From: Thiogranum longum
Lineage (GTDB): Bacteria > Pseudomonadota > Gammaproteobacteria > DSM-19610
Direction: 5' to 3'
Length of the DNA stretch: 64,000 bases
NCBI RefSeq assembly: GCF_004339085.1
Contig: NZ_SMFX01000001.1
Span: 2,852,907 to 2,916,906 of the forward strand
This document shows, piece by piece, positions 37,419 to 46,308 of the stretch (its first letter is position 1; each line of letters begins with the position of its first letter). The notes beneath the pieces were generated by a model. It was not told where the DNA came from and did no database searches. It was given only the letters and a program-made list of their open reading frames with translations. The position numbers were made by a program, and so were the translations under genes.

Positions 37419-39251
37419 GTGATAAACCAGGATCAACAATCACAGCTTAAGCTGTTAATTGCCAAGGGCAAGGAACAGGGCTTCCTGACGTATGCAGAAG
37501 TCAATGACCACCTGCCCAACGACATTGTCGATCCCGAGCAGATCGAGGACATCATCGGCATGATCAACGACATGGGCATCCAGGTGCATGAGACCGCACC
37601 GGACGCCGATGCCCTGATACTGTCCAGCGAAACCACTACCACTGACGAAGATGCCGTCGAGGAAGCCGCCGCCGCACTGGCCACGGTTGACAGTGAATTT
37701 GGTCGCACCACCGACCCTGTGCGCATGTACATGCGTGAAATGGGCACCGTCGAGCTGCTGACCCGCGAAGGCGAAATCGAGATTGCCAAGCGTATCGAAG
37801 ACGGCCTTGCGCAGGTCTACTCCGCTCTGGCCAGTTACCCGGCATCGTCAGCCCTGTTGCTGACCGAATACAATCGCGTAACAGCCGGTGAAGCACGCCT
37901 CGCTGATCTGTTCAGTACTTTTGTTGACCCCAATGCCGTCGAAGAACCTATCCCGACACCTGCTTCGCGACAGGCTGAAGCCGAAAAGAAAGCGGATAGC
38001 GGTGACGAGGAAGAAGACGAAACACCCGTTGATACCGGACCCGACCCGGAAGAGACTCGCGCGTTCTTTGCCAAACTGAAAGACCTGCACGAAAATATCC
38101 AGGCAGGTCTGACCGGCAAGAGCAAGAACCAGGCAAAACTGAAAAAGCTGCGCGAACAGCTGGTCGATCACCTCATGCATATCAAGCTTTCTCCGCGCAT
38201 GGTGGAAACGCTGACCCAGAACCTGCGCAGGACGGTGAGTCGCATCCGTTCGCACGAGCGCATTATCATGAACATCTGTGTGCATGACGCGCACATGCCG
38301 CGCCGTGACTTTATAACTTCGTTCCCGGATAACGAAACGGATCTCAAATGGCTGGATTCCCAGATCAAGGGCGGCCACAAGTACTCAACCGTGCTCGAAC
38401 AGCACAAGGACGAGATCCTGCGCGCACAGAACAGACTGGTTGCGATTCAGAAAGAAGCCGGCCTGAACGTTAGTGAAATAAAGGATATCAATCGCCGCAT
38501 GTCGATTGGCGAGGCCAAGGCACGTCGCGCCAAAAAGGAAATGGTGGAGGCCAACCTGCGCCTGGTCATTTCCATTGCCAAGAAATACACCAACCGCGGC
38601 CTGCAGTTCCTCGACCTGATCCAGGAAGGCAACATCGGCCTGATGAAGGCAGTCGACAAGTTCGAATACCGTCGCGGTTACAAGTTCTCAACCTATGCCA
38701 CCTGGTGGATTCGCCAGGCCATCACGCGTTCGATAGCTGACCAGGCGCGCACCATTCGTATCCCGGTGCACATGATCGAGACCATCAACAAGCTGAACCG
38801 TATCTCCCGCCAGATGCTGCAGGAAATGGGCCGCGAGCCCACGCCGGAAGAACTGGCCGAACGCATGGACATGCCGGAAGACAAGGTTCGCAAGGTGCTC
38901 AAGATTGCCAAGGAACCGATCTCCATGGAAACCCCGATCGGTGATGATGAAGACTCACATCTTGGTGATTTCATCGAGGACTCCACGATCGACTCCCCGG
39001 TTGATTCTGCGTCCGGCGCCGGCCTGAAGGAAGCCACACAGGGCGTGCTGTCGGGACTGACGCCGCGTGAGGCGAAAGTGTTGCGTATGCGCTTCGGTAT
39101 CGACATGAATACTGATCACACGCTGGAAGAAGTTGGCAAGCAGTTTGATGTTACCCGTGAACGCATCCGCCAGATCGAAGCCAAGGCATTGCGTAAACTG
39201 CGCCACCCGAGTCGTTCGGAACAACTGCGCAGCTTCCTGGAAATCGAGTAA
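37419..39251 (+). CDS. rpoD: RNA polymerase sigma-70 (primary sigma factor)
   Basis: The 610-residue housekeeping sigma factor. Region 1.1 ([20 protein letters not shown]), an acidic non-conserved insert near 170-210, and region 2 with [20 protein letters not shown] and [15 protein letters not shown] lead into region 3. Region 4 has [20 protein letters not shown] near the C-terminus. The first codon appears to be GTG, as the family N-terminus begins there and no ATG fits. It closes the macromolecular synthesis operon and is followed by a strong terminator. Confidence 0.97.
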   Translation: MINQDQQSQLKLLIAKGKEQGFLTYAEVNDHLPNDIVDPEQIEDIIGMINDMGIQVHETAPDADALILSSETTTTDEDAVEEAAAALATVDSEFGRTTDPVRMYMREMGTVELLTREGEIEIAKRIEDGLAQVYSALASYPASSALLLTEYNRVTAGEARLADLFSTFVDPNAVEEPIPTPASRQAEAEKKADSGDEEEDETPVDTGPDPEETRAFFAKLKDLHENIQAGLTGKSKNQAKLKKLREQLVDHLMHIKLSPRMVETLTQNLRRTVSRIRSHERIIMNICVHDAHMPRRDFITSFPDNETDLKWLDSQIKGGHKYSTVLEQHKDEILRAQNRLVAIQKEAGLNVSEIKDINRRMSIGEAKARRAKKEMVEANLRLVISIAKKYTNRGLQFLDLIQEGNIGLMKAVDKFEYRRGYKFSTYATWWIRQAITRSIADQARTIRIPVHMIETINKLNRISRQMLQEMGREPTPEELAERMDMPEDKVRKVLKIAKEPISMETPIGDDEDSHLGDFIEDSTIDSPVDSASGAGLKEATQGVLSGLTPREAKVLRMRFGIDMNTDHTLEEVGKQFDVTRERIRQIEAKALRKLRHPSRSEQLRSFLEIE

Positions 39252-39259
39252 GCTCCTGC

Positions 39260-39293
39260 GGGGCGTCACCACCCCGGGTGACGCCCCTTTTTT
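39260..39293 (+). terminator. Rho-independent terminator of rpoD
   Basis: GGGGCGTCACC and GGTGACGCCCC form an eleven-pair stem with a six-base loop, followed by six T. It starts nine bases after the rpoD stop and closes the operon before the tRNA gene. Confidence 0.95.
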
Positions 39294-39360
39294 GCCCGCA
39301 TACAGCCTTACTCCCGTCTCCCCTTTGGGGTATAAAACCTGATAGAATCCAGCCTGTTTT

Positions 39361-39689
39361 GGGCCTGTAGCTCAGTTGGTTAGAGCAGGGGACTCATCGA
39401 AATGGTGCGTTCGTACAGAAATGTGCGAAATGAACGGGATGAATTCAGGGAAACCTCATCAGTCAGGCTGGTGGCAACCCTGAGCCAAGCCGGGGGTACA
39501 CCTTCGGAAGGTGCAGAGACTACCTGAGGACTGGAAGCCGCAAGGCTGCCGAAGCGTCCTTAATGACAGGCAAGAGCGTCCCGCACCCTAACAACCCGGT
39601 TGAGGGTGATGAGATAGTCCACTCCTGATGGAAATATCAGGGTACAGTGAATCCCTTGGTCCCAGGTTCGAGTCCTGGCGGGCCCACCA
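39361..39689 (+). tRNA. ileX: tRNA-Ile(CAU) interrupted by a group I intron
   Basis: Exon 1 (39361-39397) holds acceptor, D arm and half the anticodon arm, ending CTCAT. Exon 2 (39650-39689) starts AATCCC and runs to an encoded CCA. Joined, they give a 77-nt tRNA: acceptor GGGCCTG/CGGGCCC, anticodon stem GGGGA/TCCCT, loop CTCATAA, T arm CCAGG/CCTGG with TTCGAGT. The anticodon is CAT. Isoleucine rather than methionine is favoured because the acceptor has C4-G69 and C5-G68, the pairs used by TilS, which turns C34 into lysidine. The gene symbol is by analogy with E. coli. Confidence 0.92.
39398..39649 (+). ncRNA. Group I self-splicing intron (subgroup IC3-like)
   Basis: The 252 bases lie in the tRNA anticodon loop directly after the CAT anticodon. 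The exon CAT can pair with GTG at 39405-39407 through a U-G pair at the splice site (P1), and the intron ends in G. P4 is TCAGG (39445-39449) with CCTGA (39479-39483). The R element is GTGCAGAGACTA (39511-39522) and the S element GAGATAGTCC (39611-39620), which pair GACTA/TAGTC as P7. GAAA tetraloops cap P2 and P9-like hairpins. This closely resembles the Azoarcus tRNA-Ile intron. There is no endonuclease gene inside. Confidence 0.93.
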
Positions 39690-39726
39690 ATTCATAGCCA
39701 AGACAAGTATCTTTGTGCATGCAGGC

Positions 39727-39753
39727 ATAAGTTGGCCGTTTCGGCCAACTTAT
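39727..39753. repeat. Perfect 12-bp inverted repeat
   Basis: ATAAGTTGGCCG, loop TTT, CGGCCAACTTAT. A perfect hairpin 37 bases after the tRNA. It lacks a T run, so it is either a weak tRNA terminator or a binding or recombination site. A second GTTGGTTCGGC stretch follows at about 39771. Confidence 0.7.
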
Positions 39754-39881
39754 AGTTACAGGAAAGCTTAGTTGGTTCGGCTTGCATTTGCTGCACATCC
39801 TATTAGCTTATTTTTAACACGAAATGGAACCACGGGCGAATCCGGTCGAGCATAGGGAAGGAGTACAAAGGCTACCTGATA

Positions 39882-40283
39882 ATGGCGCTCGCCTGGAATG
39901 TAATTGCGCAACCCCTGTTCTGGCTGACGGCCTTTAATAATCCTGAAGCCGGTGGCTGGAAGATGGTGCTGACAGGACTGTTCCCATTTATAGGCCTGCT
40001 TCTGGCGTGGGTTGCTGCCGTAAAATGGCTGCAGTGGAAACGTTTCGGGAAGGCCGAACTCACGATGGATCCGTTTCCTGCATCACCCGGTGGTGATGCT
40101 GGCGGTACGATTGAACTTCCCCTGAACTATCGTCCAGATGAAACCATGGATATTACAATTTGCTGCATTAAAGTCACAATACGTCACAGCAGTAAAGGAA
40201 ACACTCGTCATGAAAGCGTGTTGTGGCGTGAGCGTGCAACTGTTTCACCGGACGCAGCCGTGGCCTGCGCTCCCGGTAATTGA
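39882..40283 (+). pseudogene. Fragment of a DUF3592-like membrane protein
   Basis: The 133-codon frame has a membrane region (GLFPFIGLLLAWVAAVKWLQ), then WKRFGKAELTMDPFPASPGG and DAGGTIELPLNYRPDETMDI. These match, from memory, an internal part of longer bacterial membrane proteins of DUF3592 type that go on well beyond this point. Here the match ends at SVLWRERATVS and the frame closes soon after. Upstream the frame remains open without a start codon to a stop near 39808. So both ends look lost. A short new protein from the ATG at 39882 cannot be excluded. Confidence 0.5.
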
Positions 40284-40318
40284 GCTCGTGACTCACCCGT
40301 GGATCAATCTGTTCTGTG

Positions 40319-41137
40319 TTACTGGCCTCCAATGCCAGTCGTTACATCAATCTCGACCCTCGTCGCCCTGCTGCCTCTCTTTCGATATGCCGTTGGGGTA
40401 ACGCCCATGTGGCGTCGGAACAGGCGCGAGAATTGCGAAGGATCATTCACACCAACGGAACAAGCAACATCCAGCACCGATGAATTCGTATTACGAAGTA
40501 TCGTGGCTGCTGCCTCGACGCGAAGACGGACCAGGTAATCACGGAAAGTCATTCCCTGCTCACGCCTGAAGGTTCGGCTGAATTCGCAAGTCCCCATATG
40601 ACAAATGTGCGCGACATCGGACAATACAACTTTTTCATGAAAATGTGCTGCCAGATAAGGGAGCACTTTACAGGTTTTGTCTTTAGGAGATGTTCCGCTA
40701 TCGATACTGGGTTTTAGCGTACCTCTACCCGGCATAAATACATTACGTGGGCATTGGCTGTTGTTTCCATCAAGCACCGGCAACATAAGATTCAGCCTTC
40801 TGCCAATCTCCCCTCCACTGACTGGTTTTAACAAACAATCCCATACTCTTGAACGCAAGGCCCATATAACCAGTTCTGTGGAATGATTTTCGGTCAGCAT
40901 CAGAATAGGCACCGAAGGGTGCAGCAGTTTTATTTTTTGCAGCAATGCAAGCTCGGATGGCCCCGGATAATCAAAATCGAAACAGATAATATCGGGCGAT
41001 AGCTCTCCTACTGCATGCGGCAAAACTGTCATGTCATGTATACGGTGTACTCTGTAGTGTCCAGACAGACCCGATCGAAAACCGGAGCGTCTATCTTTAT
41101 CCACAAAATCCAGCCAGAGAATAAGTGGAGAAAACAT
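40319..41137 (-). CDS. Response regulator with AraC-type DNA-binding domain
   Basis: The 272-residue product has a receiver-like N-terminus: PDIICFDFDYPGP with the possible phosphoacceptor aspartate near 54, PILMLTEN and CLLKPV with the conserved threonine and lysine. An AraC-type double helix-turn-helix at about 160-260 follows (VVLSDVAHICHMGTCEFSRT and VLDVACSVGVNDPSQFSRLF). No sensor kinase gene is close. It is divergent from the first phosphoesterase gene and probably controls it, which is inference from place. Confidence 0.8.
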   Translation of the reverse strand: MFSPLILWLDFVDKDRRSGFRSGLSGHYRVHRIHDMTVLPHAVGELSPDIICFDFDYPGPSELALLQKIKLLHPSVPILMLTENHSTELVIWALRSRVWDCLLKPVSGGEIGRRLNLMLPVLDGNNSQCPRNVFMPGRGTLKPSIDSGTSPKDKTCKVLPYLAAHFHEKVVLSDVAHICHMGTCEFSRTFRREQGMTFRDYLVRLRVEAAATILRNTNSSVLDVACSVGVNDPSQFSRLFRRHMGVTPTAYRKRGSRATRVEIDVTTGIGGQ

Positions 41138-41468
41138 TTAGCGGTTCCTTGCACATTTACCGAAATTCAAACTTTCTTGATGCGGCGGACATTCTTGTCC
41201 ACGTAATTATTCATTCTTTGTAGCAGATGCCAGAGTGATTGATAATATTCCCGGCCATCAAGCATTGCGCAAAAAAACTCTATCCACGCAAATAACACCT
41301 AGACCGGCCAATGGCCCTCCCGTATCTATTCCCCTGCGCTATATAAATATCAAAGGCGTAATCCCATCTGCGACTCGTAACATTACCTGCGTATTGCATG
41401 ATGGATTTCAACAGCACAAGACCCTGATTTAACTTTTGGTCTATGGAAAAGGAATGGAGAAGACACAC
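41138..41468. promoter_or_regulatory. Divergent promoter region, regulator / phosphoesterase
   Basis: A 331-base gap. A dyad GGACA-TTCT-TGTCC lies at 41187-41200, close to the regulator start and a fair candidate operator. A TATAAA stretch near 41341 may be a minus-10 box for the plus-strand gene. No open frame of interest was seen. Confidence 0.35.
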
Positions 41469-43631
41469 ATGAACAAGAAACGCTACTTAATAGCAACACT
41501 ACTCGCCAGCAGTATTGCTGCACTCTCGGTGGCCAGCACGAACGCCATCGCCGGGAAAGGGAAAAAGCCGCCGAAAGGCGGTGGGGGCACCATCACACTT
41601 ATGCAACTTCAGGATGTGCACGGTCATATTGCGCCCCACTCGTCAATTCTGAAAGATGATGTCATGGATACCAATGCAGGCGGTGTAGCCAAACTGGCCA
41701 CGCTCATCAAGCAGGTACGCGCGGACAATCCGAACAACCTGCTGCTTGCAGTTGGCGACACCACTCATGGCAGCGCTGAAATGCTGTTTACAATGGGCGA
41801 CGCCATTATGCCCATGATAAACGCACTGGACATAGATGCCTTTCTTCCCGGCAACTGGGATTTCGGTTGGGGACCACGCGTATACCGTCAACGTTTCACC
41901 CCCAACACCAGCCTGCCACTGTCACCGAATAACCGTACCACTATTGCATGGCAATACCCGGCTGGTACCGGTTGCAATGTACCCGGCGGGCTGAATGCAA
42001 CAACCTATGAAGATTGTCACGTCACCAAGGCAACTTTTCCGACGGTTGCCATCAATCTCTATAACTACAACGAAGTTGCAGGCGCGACAACTCCGGGAAC
42101 ACCACTGGGGCCGCGCGTTCATGCTCCCTACATCATCAAGGAGGTCGATGGCAAAAAAGTTGCCATTATAGGAATTACCAGTGACGTCGTGCCGCAGCAG
42201 GCCCAGGCCTTCAATACCGGTTTCCGTTTCACTATGGGATACAAGGAACTGCCACAGGATATTGCAGCAGCCAGGGCTGAAGGCGCTGACCTGATTGTCG
42301 TACTGTCAGAGCTGGGCCTTGCCAAGAACGTACAACTGGTCAAGGAGTTTCCGGAAATTAACGTAATGTTCAGCGGTCATACCCATGAGCGCACCCCGGA
42401 AGCTATTGTGATCAACCGCCCTGACGAGAATGGCGATAACTTCGGTATTGTTACCGAAGCCGGCGAAGATGAATTTCTTGGGCGCCTTGATGTAAAAGTC
42501 TCCGGCGGTCGCCTTACATCATGGGAATGGGATCTGATCGAGGCCAGCAGCTCCGTGGTGGAGGACCCGGCAATCAAAGCCATGGTCGACGAGCAACGCA
42601 AGACTTTTGTCTCCGGACCGGATTTCGAATGTCACACATTCGGCGTGAATGCGTTCCCGTTCGGCAAAGGACATACCTTGTGTGAACCACTGGATGCCAT
42701 CGCAGGTTACACCGATCCGACTATCGAGCGGTTTGACGTCCTGGAGGAAGTTGCCAACAACGTTATGGTTGATGCTTTCGTAGACCTGGCGCGGGATGTA
42801 GACCCGAACCTGAACGCAGACAATTCCCTGTCCACCACCAACGGTTTCCGCTTCGATGTCACCATTCTGGGACGGGATGATGGCTTTTCAGGCGCTATCA
42901 CCATCGGTGACCTCTATGCCTACTATCCGATCGGTGCTGCGGTTGCGCTTGCAGAGTTTACCGGGGGCCGTTTACTGGACCACTGGGAAGGCATCCTGAA
43001 CAATGTGTTCGACCCCAACCCCTACCGTCAGCGAGGCGGCTGGTTCCTGGGTTTCCCTGCCAACATGCACTTCGACCTGGAGCTTAACGATGACTTTCCG
43101 CGCACTATCAGTGATGGAAAACGCATAGATCTTGCAACAATCAATGGCAAACGCCTTGACCGTAGCAAGACTTACACGTTGGCCTCCTGCTATCCACACG
43201 GCAACCCCATCGATGAGGTTTGCCGTACATCGGGTGCCACCAACGTACGCTTCATAAACGGAACACGGGAAACTACCGGACCTACCGATGTGTTTGGCAA
43301 CCGCCAACTTGATGTAAACGGGTCTTATGCCATCGTAGCACCTGCCAATTCGGAAAATATATTTGACCCGGTACGCTTTAACAATGGCGTCAATCCCACC
43401 GGGCCGCTTTTCCTGAAAGTTGCACCGGATAATTTCGTCCATCCGGTGGATGCGCTTCGCCGTTATCTGGCTAACAACGACGTCACCACAGTGCAACATG
43501 GTCCGGGTCGTGTGAATGCGGTAACCGGTGTACCTGTATCCGAGTTCGGCGGGCCTGGCATTGTTCAACCGACCCAGGGTGCGGGACCTGCGTGGATGAA
43601 ACGCGAGTTAGTGGTACCGAAGGAGTACTGA
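41469..43631 (+). CDS. Exported SoxB/5'-nucleotidase-like phosphoesterase, copy 1
   Basis: A 720-residue exported protein: a signal peptide (cut after NAIA near 28), a GK/P-rich linker, a metallophosphoesterase domain to about 330 and a 5'-nucleotidase C-terminal domain at about 430-600. Motifs: QLQDVHGHIAPH at 46-57, VGDTTHGS at 95-102, PGNWDFGWG at 127-135, VVLSELG at 277-283, FSGHTHE at 301-307. Canonical 5'-nucleotidases have GNHE and THxG; here the histidines are Trp and Glu. GNW recalls the GHW of SoxB, the thiosulfohydrolase. C-terminal motifs such as AEFTGGRLLDHWEG remain. Substrate unknown. Confidence 0.8.
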   Translation: MNKKRYLIATLLASSIAALSVASTNAIAGKGKKPPKGGGGTITLMQLQDVHGHIAPHSSILKDDVMDTNAGGVAKLATLIKQVRADNPNNLLLAVGDTTHGSAEMLFTMGDAIMPMINALDIDAFLPGNWDFGWGPRVYRQRFTPNTSLPLSPNNRTTIAWQYPAGTGCNVPGGLNATTYEDCHVTKATFPTVAINLYNYNEVAGATTPGTPLGPRVHAPYIIKEVDGKKVAIIGITSDVVPQQAQAFNTGFRFTMGYKELPQDIAAARAEGADLIVVLSELGLAKNVQLVKEFPEINVMFSGHTHERTPEAIVINRPDENGDNFGIVTEAGEDEFLGRLDVKVSGGRLTSWEWDLIEASSSVVEDPAIKAMVDEQRKTFVSGPDFECHTFGVNAFPFGKGHTLCEPLDAIAGYTDPTIERFDVLEEVANNVMVDAFVDLARDVDPNLNADNSLSTTNGFRFDVTILGRDDGFSGAITIGDLYAYYPIGAAVALAEFTGGRLLDHWEGILNNVFDPNPYRQRGGWFLGFPANMHFDLELNDDFPRTISDGKRIDLATINGKRLDRSKTYTLASCYPHGNPIDEVCRTSGATNVRFINGTRETTGPTDVFGNRQLDVNGSYAIVAPANSENIFDPVRFNNGVNPTGPLFLKVAPDNFVHPVDALRRYLANNDVTTVQHGPGRVNAVTGVPVSEFGGPGIVQPTQGAGPAWMKRELVVPKEY

Positions 43632-43677
43632 GCAGAACCGGAGTAAAATGATATTTGCCGAATGGAATCGGCGGCAT

Positions 43678-43710
43678 AACGTGGCAGGCCATGCTTGCCA
43701 CGTTTTTTTT
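43678..43710 (+). terminator. Terminator of phosphoesterase copy 1
   Basis: AACGTGGCAGGC, loop CAT, GCTTGCCACGTT, then a run of T. A twelve-pair stem (one G-T pair) about 46 bases after the stop. Confidence 0.92.
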
Positions 43711-43714
43711 ACGC

Positions 43715-43755
43715 AAAAAATAGCGCTACCCCGTTACCGAAACGGGGTAGCGCTA
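43715..43755 (-). terminator. Terminator of phosphoesterase copy 2
   Basis: TAGCGCTACCCCGTT and AACGGGGTAGCGCTA form a perfect fifteen-pair stem with a five-base loop; on the minus strand it is followed by six T. It stands 14 bases past the minus-strand stop, back to back with the terminator of copy 1. Confidence 0.93.
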
Positions 43756-43768
43756 CATTATCCAGTCT

Positions 43769-45973
43769 CTAGTCGTCTGAAACCGTTGTCACTGTGGCCC
43801 CCGTATCGCCCCTTCCGAGCCAGGACGGTCCAGCACCAAACACCGGCTGCACCTCACCGAACGAGGAATCAGGAACACCATCGCAGTTCTGATCAACCGC
43901 TGGCGGGTTATCCGGGCAACCGTTGTAAGGAACCATAAAGGTATTCTTACGTGGCGGCCCATTGGCAGCTTCAGTTATAACATTGGTCTTCAGGTATTCG
44001 CGCAACACCTGTGCCGGAACCCAGAAATCATCGGGTGCAACCTGGAGCACTGCTGGCCTCCGTGTAGGGTCAACAATATTTGCGTTGTTCAATGGCTCAC
44101 ATAAGCCCACTACACTCGGCGTATTTACATCCGGGTTGAATGCACCGCAAGGGAATCGCATGTTTCTGCCACCCGATGTCCGGCATTGGCGATCCACACC
44201 TTCGCCGTTGGGATAGCAGCTGACCACAGTAATCGTTTCGCTGGGATCAACTTCACGACCGTTCAGCTCCATCGACAGAATCCTGCCACCCAATGTCTGC
44301 AGGGGCACAGACGTTGGTGCACTTTCCAGGTCCAGTACGAAACGCATATTGTCCGAGAAGCCCATCCACCAGCCGCCGCGGTGACGGAAAGGATGTGGAT
44401 CAAAGACACCTTCCAGGAAGCCTTCGTACCTGCCACGCAGCAAACCACCGGTGAATTCGACCAGTGACACAGCGGGCGTAAACGGCATGAAGTTGTAGAG
44501 TTCTCCGACGGTAATGGTACCGTCAGAAACACCGCCACTGGCCAGCGGGGTTCCTGCACCGAAAACCGGGATATCGAAACGGAATCCGTTACTGATGGCA
44601 AATGAATCGTCGAAGCTGATCGACGCACCGGTGCTCATACCAAGCGCCAGTGTGGCATCGCCAATGAAGTTGTTCATGTAGTCGCCGATCACATCACGGC
44701 GCTCCAGTATAACTTCTGTATATCCGGCAATTTCATCCAGCGGAGTACACAGCGTGTGACCCTTACCAAACGGGAAACCACCTGGCCCGAAGGTATGACA
44801 CTTGAAATCAGGTCCAGAGTAGAACTCCTTGACCGAGGCCTCCAGAAGGTTCTTGATGCCACCCGGGACATAGAAATCTGAGGTATCTTCGGGCACCTCG
44901 TCCGTTATTTCCATCAGTGTAAAGGCGAAGTCCTTGATCTTTCCGCCATCGATGATGGTCAGATCAAGACGGCCCAGATAGGAATCTTCACCGGACTCTA
45001 CAATAATGGTTTGACCACCATCTTTCCTCGTCACCAGAATTGGATCAGGCAGCGCCTCATGGGTGTCGCCACTGAGCAGCACATCAATGTCGGGGATTTC
45101 CTGGGCAATCTGTACGTTATCGCTAAACCCGAGTTCCGTTGCCAGCACTATGATTTCAGCACCGGCTGCCCTCGCATCTGCGATGTCCTGCGGCAGCTCA
45201 TTAAAGCCCTTGGTGAAACGAAAGCTCAGGTTAAACAACGGATTCTGCACAGGTAGACGGGTTGAGGTAATACCGACAAACCCTACCTTTACACCGTTGG
45301 CTTCCTTGATTACCCACGGCCTGAATACCCGGTTTTCCGGTGTCAGATTCGGTTTGCGTGCCGCACCCGTGCTTCGCTCATTAAAGTTGTAAACGTTGTT
45401 GGCCACTGTGTCGTAGTTAGCCGCAATCACCACGCACTCGCTGGGAGGCGCCGTTCCGTCACACGCCGGAATTGTCGAACTCAGCGTCGTCTGGTTATTA
45501 CCCGACATCTGAATCGTGCCTTTCTGGGCGTCAACATAACGGTTCCGGGTTGTCCGGTTTCCATAGGCAAAGTCCCAGTTGCCCATTACAAAGCCGTCGA
45601 TCCTTAATGCATTGAAGGCTGGCATGATGGCATTACCGAGCGTAAACAGCACCTCGGCTCCACCGTGCGTTGCATCACCAACCATAAACAGAAGGCTGTT
45701 GTCTTCACCGACGTCTTCTCTGATCTGCTTGATGCCGGTCGCCAGTCTGGCGACACCACCACTGTTTTCCCGGTCACCGGATTCAAGAAAGTCTTCATCG
45801 TGCGGGATAATATGACCATGCACGTCACTGAGGTGAATCAGCGTGATCGTGCGATCTGAACCCGGCTTGGGCTTGGGTGGTTTTTTCCCGGCAATTGCGG
45901 GAGAACTTCCTATGGCAAATGCCAGCAGTCCACCAAACAGGCCGGAATACAGCTTCCTTTGTGGTATTTTCAT
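43769..45973 (-). CDS. Exported SoxB/5'-nucleotidase-like phosphoesterase, copy 2
   Basis: A 734-residue diverged paralogue of copy 1 with the same layout: signal peptide (AFAIGSSPAIA), KPPKPKP linker, phosphoesterase domain, 5'-nucleotidase C-terminal domain. Motifs: HLSDVHGHIIPH at 47-58, VGDATHGG at 98-105, MGNWDFAYG at 130-138, LATELG at 277-282, and LSGDTHE at 300-306. The last replaces the first histidine of GHTH, a metal ligand in the family, by aspartate, unlike copy 1. Extra cysteines occur (IPACDG, PSECVV). It may bind metal differently or have lost activity. The ATG has GAGGAAA before it. Confidence 0.8.
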   Translation of the reverse strand: MKIPQRKLYSGLFGGLLAFAIGSSPAIAGKKPPKPKPGSDRTITLIHLSDVHGHIIPHDEDFLESGDRENSGGVARLATGIKQIREDVGEDNSLLFMVGDATHGGAEVLFTLGNAIMPAFNALRIDGFVMGNWDFAYGNRTTRNRYVDAQKGTIQMSGNNQTTLSSTIPACDGTAPPSECVVIAANYDTVANNVYNFNERSTGAARKPNLTPENRVFRPWVIKEANGVKVGFVGITSTRLPVQNPLFNLSFRFTKGFNELPQDIADARAAGAEIIVLATELGFSDNVQIAQEIPDIDVLLSGDTHEALPDPILVTRKDGGQTIIVESGEDSYLGRLDLTIIDGGKIKDFAFTLMEITDEVPEDTSDFYVPGGIKNLLEASVKEFYSGPDFKCHTFGPGGFPFGKGHTLCTPLDEIAGYTEVILERRDVIGDYMNNFIGDATLALGMSTGASISFDDSFAISNGFRFDIPVFGAGTPLASGGVSDGTITVGELYNFMPFTPAVSLVEFTGGLLRGRYEGFLEGVFDPHPFRHRGGWWMGFSDNMRFVLDLESAPTSVPLQTLGGRILSMELNGREVDPSETITVVSCYPNGEGVDRQCRTSGGRNMRFPCGAFNPDVNTPSVVGLCEPLNNANIVDPTRRPAVLQVAPDDFWVPAQVLREYLKTNVITEAANGPPRKNTFMVPYNGCPDNPPAVDQNCDGVPDSSFGEVQPVFGAGPSWLGRGDTGATVTTVSDD

Positions 45974-46308
45974 TTATATTTCCTCGTTGTCGATTACAGA
46001 TAATGCCATCCCGCTTAATTACGTGTATGGCACCCCCTCCAGACCTGCTACGACCTGTTTGGTTAACAGGACATATGGATTACATGTTGGCAGGCCGGGT
46101 TTACCGCAACACTTACTTAACAAACCCTGCGACGACTCTTCTATGCGTTCCTTGCATACTGTAATTATTTTGCGCTGCACATAATTCGCACGCGAAGTGG
46201 AATATTTGACTCTGGCATTTCCTCTATAGCCTTTGACAGCTATCAATCCGATGTGTGTTGCTGGCTGAAACCCAATCCTTATAACGTTCCAACATGGAGG
46301 TTTACCTG
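45974..46308. promoter_or_regulatory. Divergent promoter region, copy 2 / broken secreted gene
   Basis: A 335-base gap holding no clear gene. A dyad CCTGTT-TGGTT-AACAGG at 46054-46070 is a candidate operator. No FNR-like box and no copy of the 41187 dyad were seen, so joint control of the two phosphoesterase genes is not evident from sites. Confidence 0.35.

Noticed and set aside
39361..39689. Elongator tRNA-Met
   Set aside because: Same anticodon, but the C4-G69 and C5-G68 pairs and overall sequence fit the lysidine-modified tRNA-Ile better.
41250..41275. FNR box TTGAT ... ATCAA in the regulator/phosphoesterase gap
   Set aside because: The half sites are 13 bases apart instead of four.
41469..43631. 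True SoxB thiosulfohydrolase
   Set aside because: Length, linker and several motifs differ (GNWD, ELG), and soxAXYZ are not beside it. Called only SoxB/5'-nucleotidase-like.
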